From an uncultured Oscillospiraceae bacterium (lineage in GTDB: Bacteria; Bacillota; Clostridia; Oscillospirales; Acutalibacteraceae), in assembly GCA_900546735.1 (NCBI GenBank), contig URDW01000001.1:1-42604 (forward strand): a stretch of DNA of 42,604 nucleotides, read 5' to 3'. The notes below the pieces were generated by a model, which had not been told where the DNA came from, searched no databases, and was given only the letters and a program-made list of their open reading frames with translations. Shown here one piece after another: positions 1 through 6,486 of the stretch; the stretch's first letter is position 1; each line of letters starts with the position of its first letter. The position numbers and the translations under genes are program-made.

Positions 1-28
1 GGCAGCGTCAGATGTGTATAAGAGACAG
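1..28 (+). other. Nextera Read 1 adapter remnant (artefact)
   Basis: The first 28 bases match the 3' part of the Illumina Nextera read-1 adapter and end in the transposon mosaic end (AGATGTGTATAAGAGACAG at 10-28). This is library sequence and not genomic. An in-frame ATG inside it gives the adapter-derived peptide MCIRDS at the head of the first reading frame, so that start is false. Confidence 0.98.
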
Positions 29-602
29 CGCGTATCTGAAGCGCTACGACCCGAAAACGATCTTTTTCGGCGAGGTCCGTTACTGGGACAATACCGAGGT
101 TTACACCCAAATGCTCGACGCCTGCCGCCGCAGCGGGGTAGAGGTCGTGCAGCAGATGGATGACACGCCGTTCATGCTGGGCAATTTCCAAATCACCCTT
201 TTGAATACGGCCTACAAAAAACGCCGTTTCAAATACGGTGAGAACATCAACAGCGTCGTTATGCTGGTGGAAAAGGCCGACACAAAGGTGCTTTTGGCCG
301 GCGATCTGAATTATAAAGACGGCGACGAACGCCCGGTCGCTGACCGTGTGGGGCATGTCGATCTGCTGAAAGTCGGCCACCACGGGTATGTGGGCTCCAC
401 TTCTTTCTACTTTGCCAAAAAGCTGGCGCCGCGCTGGGCGGTCATTACGAATACTTATAAGGCAGTTTACCCGGATGTGCGCCTGAAACTGAAAAAGGTT
501 GCCAAGTCCGAAGTGCTGTGCACGGCTGATCTGAACGGCGTGCTGGCCACTGTCGGCCCGAACGGTCAGATCGGGTTTACGACCGATATTATGCAGCGGT
601 GA
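29..602 (+). CDS. MBL-fold metallo-hydrolase, ComEC C-terminal-like (5' truncated)
   Basis: About 191 residues of the C-terminal part of a metallo-beta-lactamase-fold protein; the 5' end is lost at the contig edge and replaced by adapter. Visible are the metal-ligand region LLAGDLN (about residues 94-100 of the fragment frame) and the motif LKVGHHGYVGS followed by the P-x-x-A-V-I-T strand. This arrangement is typical of the extracellular/cytoplasmic MBL domain of ComEC-type DNA-uptake proteins and of their stand-alone relatives. No membrane segments are present in what remains, so either a stand-alone hydrolase or the tail of ComEC is possible. The next gene's alternative GTG start at 599 would overlap the TGA stop here, hinting at co-transcription. 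Substrate unknown. Confidence 0.75.
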
Positions 603-640
603 AGCGTATGCGCGAACGAATCCAAGAAAAGAGCGGGGGC

Positions 641-976
641 GTGAAAAACAAAATGGCATATGTGTTTCTGGCTCTGGCCATTGTGTTTGAACTGATCGCC
701 ACAACGCTTTTAAAATATTCCGAGGGCTTCAAAAGGCCGGTGCCGACCATTGCCTGTATCGCCCTTTATATCGTCTGTTACTTTTTCCTGGCCCGTGCAT
801 TAAACGACATTAATCTTGGCGTTGCCTACGCTACCTGGAGCGGCGTCGGTATTGTCGTAACGGCGCTGATTTCCTATTTCCTGTTCAAACAGCAGCTCAG
901 TCTTGTTACGGTGCTTGGCATGGTTCTGGTCATTGCCGGCTGCATTATGATCAACCTGACTTCTGCGGCGCATTAG
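641..976 (+). CDS. Small multidrug resistance (SMR) efflux protein, EmrE/Qac type
   Basis: Four-helix membrane protein of about 107-111 residues, the normal SMR length. The first helix carries the conserved membrane glutamate in VFELIATTLLKYSEGF, which couples protons to drug export in this family, and the third segment has AYATWSGVGIVV, the EmrE/QacC signature that includes the essential Trp. SMR proteins work as antiparallel dimers in the inner membrane exporting cationic compounds. The start is uncertain: GTG 641 follows a G-rich stretch (631-639), ATG 653 gives the usual family N-terminus (MAYVFL), and GTG 599/ATG 608 would extend the protein with a non-conserved basic tail. A strong terminator follows at 1003-1040. 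Confidence 0.85.
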   Translation: MKNKMAYVFLALAIVFELIATTLLKYSEGFKRPVPTIACIALYIVCYFFLARALNDINLGVAYATWSGVGIVVTALISYFLFKQQLSLVTVLGMVLVIAGCIMINLTSAAH

Positions 977-1002
977 GGCACGGAAAAGACAAAAAATTTT
1001 TG

Positions 1003-1040
1003 CACAAAAGACGTGTTTTGCGTCTTTTGTGTTTTTTTGT
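1003..1040 (+). terminator. Rho-independent terminator after SMR gene
   Basis: CACAAAAGACG (1003-1013) pairs perfectly with CGTCTTTTGTG (1021-1031) around a 7-base loop and is followed by seven T and a further T-rich run. It separates the SMR gene from the hyd operon. Confidence 0.9.
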
Positions 1041-1071
1041 TTTTTATTTGTCGTTTTTCCATAAAATATGC

Positions 1072-1101
1072 TTGAACATTCATGAAGTTTTGTGCTATAA
1101 T
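1072..1101 (+). promoter_or_regulatory. sigma-A promoter of the hydCBA operon
   Basis: TTGAAC (1072-1077) and TATAAT (1096-1101) are 18 bp apart, and the -10 box is preceded by TGC, giving an extended -10. It lies about 60 bp upstream of the hydC start. Confidence 0.85.
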
Positions 1102-1160
1102 TGACAAAATGCGTTATTGACGAATTGTACCGCAAGGTGCAGAATAAGGGGATGAATTTT

Positions 1161-1637
1161 ATGGCGATCGACCTGCGTGCGGCCGAGCGTGTGCTGGCAA
1201 ATTATTCACACGACCGCGCCAACCTGATCCCGATCATGCAGGACATGCAGGCAGAGTATAAGTACCTGCCGCGTGAAGTGCTGGAGCGGATCGCCCAGCA
1301 TCTGGGGGTCAGCATTTCCAAAATTTACGGCGTAGCCACGTTTTATGAGAATTTTTCTCTGGAGGCCAAGGGCAAGTATGTGCTTCGCGTGTGCGACGGC
1401 ACGGCGTGCCACGTCCGCAAATCTACGGAAATTTTAAAAGAAATTTACAGTGAGCTTGGCCTGAGCGAGAAAAAACACACGACTGACGACCGGCTGTTTA
1501 CGCTGGAAACGGTGTCGTGCCTCGGCGCCTGCGGCCTGGCGCCGGTCATGGTCGTGAACGACGAGGTGCACCCGTCCATGACGGTGGGAAAGGTGCGTGC
1601 CCTTTTAAAAACACTGAAGGAGGACAGCCATGACTGA
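1161..1637 (+). CDS. hydC: NuoE-like [2Fe-2S] subunit of trimeric [FeFe] hydrogenase (HydC)
   Basis: 158-residue thioredoxin-fold ferredoxin of the NuoE/HydC/HndA family. The four [2Fe-2S] ligands are visible as CDGTAC and, about 40 residues later, CLGAC. It passes electrons between HydB and the hydrogenase subunit. Start ATG 1161 is chosen because AAGGGG (1146-1151) lies 9 bases upstream; ATG 1152 would touch this ribosome binding site. First gene of the hydC-hydB-hydA operon; its stop overlaps hydB by 8 bases, which fits translational coupling. Family knowledge: subunits of this type form soluble NAD(P)-linked, often electron-bifurcating hydrogenases in anaerobes. Confidence 0.93.
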   Translation: MAIDLRAAERVLANYSHDRANLIPIMQDMQAEYKYLPREVLERIAQHLGVSISKIYGVATFYENFSLEAKGKYVLRVCDGTACHVRKSTEILKEIYSELGLSEKKHTTDDRLFTLETVSCLGACGLAPVMVVNDEVHPSMTVGKVRALLKTLKEDSHD

Positions 1638-3516
1638 GATCCGCGATGAAAAAACACTGGCGCGTGTGCATGAACTGGCCACGGCGTCCCTGCAGGCACA
1701 ACAAAAAAGGGTGCTTGTCTGCTGCGGGACCGGCTGCGTCTCCGGCGGCTCCATTTTTATTTACAACCGTTTAAAGCAGCTTTGCGAGGAAAACGGCCTT
1801 TCGGTCGGCGTAGAGCTTTCGATGGACCCTGAAAAAAAGGACGTCGGTTTTAAAAAGAGCGGCTGCCACGGCTTTTGCGAAATGGGACCGCTTGTGCGCA
1901 TTGAACCGCTTGACGTGCTTTATACCAAGGTGAAGCTCGAAGACTGTGACGAAATTTTTGCCAAGTCCATTCAGGGCGACGAAGTCGTGGAACGGCTGCT
2001 TTATTCGCTGAACGGCAAAAAGTATCAGCAGCAGGACGAGATCCCGTTTTATAAAATGCAAACGCGCCTGGTGCTGGAAAACTGCGGCCGTACCGATGCA
2101 GAAGATATTTATGAGTACATAGCCCACGGCGGTTACAGTGCGCTTTGTAAGGCGCTCTTTACCATGACGCCCGAACAGGTCTGCGACGAGGTGGAAGAAA
2201 GCCGCCTGCGCGGCCGCGGCGGCGGCGGTTTCCCGACCGGACGCAAGTGGAAGTCGGTGCTGCGCCAGAAAGAGCCGAAGCACTATGTGGTCTGCAACGG
2301 CGACGAGGGTGACCCCGGTGCGTTTATGGACCGCTCGATCATGGAGGGCGACCCGCATAAGATGATCGAGGGCATGATGATCGCCGGCTATGCCGCCAAG
2401 GCGGATGAGGGCTACATTTATGTGCGCGCGGAATATCCGCTCGCGGTGGAGCGTCTGCAAAAGGCCATTGAAAAGGCCAAGGCAGTCGGCCTGCTGGGCG
2501 ACAACATTCTCGGTTCCGGCTTCAGCTTTCGTTTGCATATCAATAAGGGCGCCGGGGCGTTCGTCTGCGGCGAGGGTTCGGCCCTGACCGCATCGATCGA
2601 GGGCAACCGCGGCATGCCGCGTGTCAAACCGCCCCGCACGGTCGAACATGGCCTGTTTGACAAGCCCACAGTTCTCAACAATGTGGAAACATATGCCAAT
2701 GTGCCGAAGATCATTGCAAACGGCGCGGCCTGGTACCGCACGATCGGTACCGAAAGCAGCCCCGGCACGAAGGCCTTTGCCCTGACCGGCAACGTCAACA
2801 ATACGGGTCTCATTGAAGTGCCGATGGGCACCAATTTGAAAAAAATCATCTTTGAGATCGGCGGCGGTATCCGCGGCGGCAAAAATTTCAAAGGCGTGCA
2901 GATCGGCGGCCCGTCCGGCGGCTGTCTGTGCCTGCCGAAAGAGCATCTGGATCTGCCGCTCGACTTTGACTCCCTGAAAAAGGTCGGCGCCATGATCGGC
3001 TCCGGCGGTCTTGTCGTTATGGATGAAAGCACCTGCATGGTGGAAGTGTCGCGCTTTTTCATGAACTTTACGCAAAACGAATCCTGCGGCAAGTGCGTGC
3101 CGTGCCGTGAGGGCACCAAGCGCATGCTGGAGATCCTGGAAAAGATCGTGGACGGCAAGGGCACGGTGGAGGATGTGGATATGCTCGAAGAGCTGGCCGA
3201 CACCGTCACCAACACGGCGCTGTGCGGGCTCGGTAAGTCGGCGGCGTCGCCGGTCGTCTCTACGCTTAAATATTTCAGGGACGAATACCTTGCCCATGTG
3301 GTGGACAAAAAGTGTCCGGCCGGCGTCTGCCAGGCGTTTAAAAAGTATGTGATCGATCCTGACAAGTGCAAGGGCTGCACCAAGTGCGCCCGCAACTGCC
3401 CCGTGTCGGCCATTTCCGGCACGGTGCGCCAGGCGCATGTGATCGACACCGACAAGTGCATCAAGTGCGGTGCATGTATTGCAAACTGCGCGTTCGGCGC
3501 GATCGAGGAGGTGTGA
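1630..3516 (+). CDS. hydB: NuoF-like NAD(P)H/FMN subunit of [FeFe] hydrogenase (HydB)
   Basis: 628 residues. In order: an N-terminal thioredoxin-like [2Fe-2S] region (CCGTGCVSGG and GCHGFCEMGP), the Rossmann-like FMN/NAD(H) domain with GRGGGGFPTGRKW (about residues 195-207) and NGDEGDPGAF, a SLBB-like segment, the N3-type [4Fe-4S] motif ESCGKCVPCREG with its distal ligand LCGLGKS, and a C-terminal 2x[4Fe-4S] ferredoxin (CKGCTKCARNCP and CIKCGACIANC). This is the architecture of HydB/HndC and the site of NAD(P)H oxidation/reduction. ATG 1630 has an ideal AAGGAGG at 1617-1623. hydA follows after 2 bases. Confidence 0.95.
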   Translation: MTEIRDEKTLARVHELATASLQAQQKRVLVCCGTGCVSGGSIFIYNRLKQLCEENGLSVGVELSMDPEKKDVGFKKSGCHGFCEMGPLVRIEPLDVLYTKVKLEDCDEIFAKSIQGDEVVERLLYSLNGKKYQQQDEIPFYKMQTRLVLENCGRTDAEDIYEYIAHGGYSALCKALFTMTPEQVCDEVEESRLRGRGGGGFPTGRKWKSVLRQKEPKHYVVCNGDEGDPGAFMDRSIMEGDPHKMIEGMMIAGYAAKADEGYIYVRAEYPLAVERLQKAIEKAKAVGLLGDNILGSGFSFRLHINKGAGAFVCGEGSALTASIEGNRGMPRVKPPRTVEHGLFDKPTVLNNVETYANVPKIIANGAAWYRTIGTESSPGTKAFALTGNVNNTGLIEVPMGTNLKKIIFEIGGGIRGGKNFKGVQIGGPSGGCLCLPKEHLDLPLDFDSLKKVGAMIGSGGLVVMDESTCMVEVSRFFMNFTQNESCGKCVPCREGTKRMLEILEKIVDGKGTVEDVDMLEELADTVTNTALCGLGKSAASPVVSTLKYFRDEYLAHVVDKKCPAGVCQAFKKYVIDPDKCKGCTKCARNCPVSAISGTVRQAHVIDTDKCIKCGACIANCAFGAIEEV

Positions 3517-3518
3517 CG

Positions 3519-5210
3519 ATGGGCGGAACGATGATCATCGACGGCAGAAAAGTCGAATTTACAGATGAAAAAAATGTACTGGCCGTGATCCGCAAGGCCG
3601 GCATCACGATGCCCACGCTGTGCTATTACAGCGAACTGTCCACCTACGGCGCATGCCGTATGTGCGTGGTGGAGGATGAGCGCGGCAAGATCGACGCCTC
3701 CTGCTCCATGCAGCCGCGCGACGGGCTGGTCATCCGCACCAATACCGCGCGCCTGCTCAAGTACCGAAAGGTCATTATTGAACTGCTGCTTGCGGCGCAC
3801 GACTGCAACTGCACCGTCTGCGGCAAAAGCGGTTCGTGCGAGCTGCAGAACCTGGCTTTCCGCTACGGCGTGCGCAACGTGCGTTTTGAAGACACGCGCG
3901 AACAGCTGCCTGAGGATACGTCCTCGCCCTGCATCGTGCGCAATCCCAACAAGTGTATTCTGTGCGGCGACTGTGTGCGCATGTGTGACGAGATCCAGGG
4001 TATGAGCATTTTGGACTTTGTAAACCGTGGTTCCGAACTGCGCGTAACACCGGCGTTCAATGCGCCGCTGGCCGAGACCAAGTGCATCGGCTGCGGCCAG
4101 TGTGCGGCAGTCTGTCCGACCGGCGCCATCCGCGTGAAAAAGAGCATTTCCGAGGTGTGGGACGCGCTGTTTGACAAAAACAAGCGCGTGGTCTGCCAGA
4201 TCGCGCCGGCTGTGCGCGTGGCGCTGGGCGAAGAGTTCGGCCTGCCGAAGGGCACGAACACGATCGGCAAGATCGTTTCGGCGCTGAAGCTGCTTGGCTT
4301 TGACCATATTACAGATACGACGCTCGGCGCAGACTTCACCGTGGTGGAAGAGGCGCAGGAGTTTATGCAGCGCCTGAAAAACGGCGGCAAGTTCCCCATG
4401 TTCACCTCTTGCTGCCCGGCTTGGGTGAAATATGTGGAAAACACCCGCCCCGACCTGCTCGACAACATCTCCAGCTGTAAATCGCCGATGCAGATGTTCT
4501 CTAAGGTCATCAAAAAGTATTATGCCCAGGCAGAGCCGGACGGCTGTGAGACCGTTTGTGTAGCCATTATGCCCTGCACAGCCAAAAAGGCCGAGGCGGC
4601 GCGCGACGAGTTCAAAACGAACGGCGTGCCCGACACGGACTATGTGCTGACGACACAGGAAATCGCGCAGATGATCAAGGAAGCCGGCATCAATTTTGAT
4701 TCGGAAGAGGATTTTGCGCCCTGTATGCCGCTGGGTCTTGGTTCCGGCGCCGGCGTCATTTTCGGCACCACGGGCGGCGTGGCCGAGGCGGTCATCCGCT
4801 ACTGCTGCGACGAAAAGAAGTACGAGACGCTGGGCGAGATCGAAATGTGCGGCGTGCGCGGCTTTGAAAATGTGAAAGAAGCAACGGTCAAAGTCGGCGA
4901 CACCGATGTGAAGATCGCCGTTGTGCACGGCCTGAAGGATGCACAGCGCCTGATCGAAAAGATGGACAAAGGCGAACTTTTCTACCATCTGGTAGAGGTC
5001 ATGAGCTGCAAGGGCGGCTGCGTGGGCGGCGCCGGACAGCCGGTCGCCAATTCTGAGGTGAAAAAGATCCGGGCCCAGGGTCTTTATAATGCCGACAATA
5101 TGACCGGCATCAAGCGCAGCGAGGAAAATCCGATGGTCGACTACCTCTATAAAACAGTCGTGGGTGACCAGGCGCATGAAATGTTCCATGTCAGCTATAA
5201 AAAAGCATAA
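3519..5210 (+). CDS. hydA: [FeFe] hydrogenase catalytic subunit (HydA, group A3 type)
   Basis: 563 residues. N-terminal plant-type [2Fe-2S] domain (GACRMC), the His-ligated [4Fe-4S] segment (HDCNCTVCGKSGSCELQ), two [4Fe-4S] clusters (CILCGDCVRMC and CIGCGQCAAVCP), then the H-cluster domain with all three signatures: TSCCPAW (about 296-302), MPCTAKKAE (about 351) and EVMSCKGGCVGGAG (about 493-506). It makes or consumes H2; with HydB and HydC it likely couples NADH and ferredoxin to H2 (inference from subunit make-up). ATG 3519 has GAGGAGG at 3506-3512; an in-frame extension upstream to 3366 would read through hydB in another frame and is rejected. Maturases HydEFG are not in the window. Confidence 0.96.
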   Translation: MGGTMIIDGRKVEFTDEKNVLAVIRKAGITMPTLCYYSELSTYGACRMCVVEDERGKIDASCSMQPRDGLVIRTNTARLLKYRKVIIELLLAAHDCNCTVCGKSGSCELQNLAFRYGVRNVRFEDTREQLPEDTSSPCIVRNPNKCILCGDCVRMCDEIQGMSILDFVNRGSELRVTPAFNAPLAETKCIGCGQCAAVCPTGAIRVKKSISEVWDALFDKNKRVVCQIAPAVRVALGEEFGLPKGTNTIGKIVSALKLLGFDHITDTTLGADFTVVEEAQEFMQRLKNGGKFPMFTSCCPAWVKYVENTRPDLLDNISSCKSPMQMFSKVIKKYYAQAEPDGCETVCVAIMPCTAKKAEAARDEFKTNGVPDTDYVLTTQEIAQMIKEAGINFDSEEDFAPCMPLGLGSGAGVIFGTTGGVAEAVIRYCCDEKKYETLGEIEMCGVRGFENVKEATVKVGDTDVKIAVVHGLKDAQRLIEKMDKGELFYHLVEVMSCKGGCVGGAGQPVANSEVKKIRAQGLYNADNMTGIKRSEENPMVDYLYKTVVGDQAHEMFHVSYKKA

Positions 5211-5239
5211 GATCTCAGTCTTTAGACTTTGACAGGAAA

Positions 5240-5268
5240 AGAGCACAGACAATACTTGTCTGTGCTCT
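5240..5268 (+). terminator. Terminator hairpin, left copy framing repeat element 1
   Basis: A perfect 13-bp stem AGAGCACAGACAA (5240-5252) with loop TAC. It stands 30 bp after the hydA stop. It is identical over 29 bases to 5677-5705, and between the two copies lies repeat element 1. The T-run expected after a terminator is missing here because the element begins directly after the stem. Confidence 0.8.
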
Positions 5269-5676
5269 GAGACTGTCGAAAAAGCCGGTTGGACCGCGCG
5301 TAGAAAAAATTTTGAAAATAGACTGCTATTTTTCTCAAGCAGAAAAGTATCTTGCACTCTAAAGAAAATGAAGCACTTTAAAAGCAGAAAAACCGCACGA
5401 CTGTGCGGTTTTTGCGCTTTTTGTCTTTTGCTCGGGGGGGCAGTACCTAGGGGGTCCCCAAAAAGCCACATGGCTTTTTGGGGAGAGGAGAAATGCACGC
5501 TTGAAGCGAGCAATCGCCGCAATAAATTATTCAAAAGGCGGTTGCGAACGTATCGGCGTGCATTTGGACAAGACGGCACCACCTCGCAAAATACAAAATC
5601 CAACTCGTCTTTTTGGCAGTCTGTCAGCGTGTCAGGCTGTATAATTTGTTGCCATTATACCTTTTTTGACACGCTG
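5269..5676 (+). repeat. Non-coding terminator-framed repeat element, copy 1 (408 bp)
   Basis: Begins GAGACTGTCGAAAAAGCC and ends, as reverse complement, CAGCGTGTCAAAAAAGGT, so the ends are imperfect inverted repeats. It is highly similar to the reverse complement of 30243-30527. Inside are a terminator-like hairpin (AAAAACCGCAC 5388-5398 with its complement at 5403-5413) and a 127-bp extra segment (5448-5574) absent from copy 2. No convincing reading frame; the frames that cross it are shared only because the DNA is repeated. It lies between the convergent hydA and lepB and directly between two identical hairpins. Confidence 0.85.
5448..5574 (+). repeat. Extra palindromic segment inside repeat copy 1
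   Basis: This 127-bp stretch replaces seven bases (GTACAGC, 30345-30351) of copy 2. It holds a perfect hairpin at 5456-5483 (CCCCAAAAAGCC / GGCTTTTTGGGG) and a second inverted repeat AAATGCACGC (5491-5500) / GCGTGCATTT (5556-5565), with further internal pairing (CAATCGCC / GGCGGTTG). It looks like a nested palindromic insertion. Confidence 0.65.
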
Positions 5677-5716
5677 AGAGCACAGACAATACTTGTCTGT
5701 GCTCTTTTCGTTTTTT
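5677..5716 (-). terminator. Terminator hairpin, right copy framing repeat element 1
   Basis: Same 29-base hairpin as 5240-5268, in direct orientation (loop TAC), here followed on the plus strand by TTT and a T-rich run. It would end plus-strand transcripts from hydA and, being a perfect stem, sits 58 bp after the lepB stop on the other strand. Terminator activity is inferred. Confidence 0.75.
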
Positions 5717-5763
5717 GTTCTGTTTTGCGTAAGCCGTTCGCGTTTTTCAGCCGGCTGCTGCAA

Positions 5764-6468
5764 TCATTCGATCTTGCTGATGGTGGGGTAGTAGCGGAAC
5801 AGCACTTTGCCAATGATTTTGTCGCGCGCAACGTACTTGTTTTCCCAAAAACGGGAATCCTTGCTGTCGTTGCGGTTATCACCCATCATAAAGTAGCAGT
5901 CCTCGGGGATCTCGTACGGCCCGTAGTCGCCGGTCGGCTCCTCTACCGTGACAAAGCTGTCATCGAGCTGTAAAGTCTGGCCGTCTGTCGTCTGCACAAA
6001 CACCTTGCCGTCCTCGACCCACAGGGTTTCGCCCGGCAGGCCGACAATGCGCTTTACATAGATCATCGACTCATCGTCGGGGTAGTAGAAGATGACGACG
6101 TCGTAACGCTGCGGGTCGTTGAAATCATAAGTCAGCTTAGATGCAATGACGCGGTCGCCCAGCTGGATCGTGTTGAGCATCGAACCGGTGGGCACGACGG
6201 CGTTGGCAAACACAAACATCTTCAGCAGCATGGCGATCACAACGGCGATGACGATGGGCACGCAGAAATCGACCACGTCTTTAAACGAGTTGCGTTTTTT
6301 CTTGACGTGTTTTTTCTTCTGCTCCAGCTGTTCCACCTGCATGGTCAGTTTCATCTCTTCGTGGGAATCCAGGTCGAAGAAGGTGGCACCGCAGTTTGCA
6401 CAGCGCAGCCAATCCCCGTCGCGGATGAAGATGTCACAGCCGCATTTTTTACATTTTCTTTCACTCAT
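5764..6468 (-). CDS. lepB: Signal peptidase I with N-terminal zinc ribbon
   Basis: 234 residues. Residues 6-27 hold two CxxC pairs (CKKC and CANC), a zinc-ribbon pattern that ordinary LepB/SipS proteins lack. After a basic linker comes a single membrane helix (about 70-88) and the S26 protease domain: catalytic serine S96 in PTGSML, general-base lysine K139 in YVKRIVGLPGE, and the conserved GDNRNDSKDSR box near the C-terminus. It cleaves signal peptides from exported proteins on the outer face of the membrane. Last gene of the TSCPD-galactosidase-lepB series, 18 bp behind the galactosidase, with a weak TCGGAG ribosome binding site in the gap. What the cytoplasmic zinc ribbon does is unknown. 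Confidence 0.92.
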   Translation of the reverse strand: MSERKCKKCGCDIFIRDGDWLRCANCGATFFDLDSHEEMKLTMQVEQLEQKKKHVKKKRNSFKDVVDFCVPIVIAVVIAMLLKMFVFANAVVPTGSMLNTIQLGDRVIASKLTYDFNDPQRYDVVIFYYPDDESMIYVKRIVGLPGETLWVEDGKVFVQTTDGQTLQLDDSFVTVEEPTGDYGPYEIPEDCYFMMGDNRNDSKDSRFWENKYVARDKIIGKVLFRYYPTISKIE

Positions 6469-6486
6469 TTAAAAATCAGACTCCGA

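Noticed and set aside
1771..3438. 555-codon minus-strand frame opposite hydB
   Set aside because: Same shadow effect, no ribosome binding site and no recognisable domain.
3366..3518. In-frame 51-codon extension of hydA into hydB
   Set aside because: It overlaps hydB's ferredoxin domain in another frame; ATG 3519 has a strong GAGGAGG site and gives the normal N-terminus.
2418..5603. 1061-codon open frame on the minus strand, opposite hydB-hydA
   Set aside because: It is the mirror of the hyd genes' codon bias; the translation is rich in His, Arg and Leu without domains, and both hyd genes opposite it carry full cofactor motifs.
5269..5676. Group IIC intron, which also favours terminators
   Set aside because: Only 408 and 285 bp, no reverse transcriptase and no domain V-like GAGC...GTTC hairpin recognised; group II introns also do not duplicate their target.
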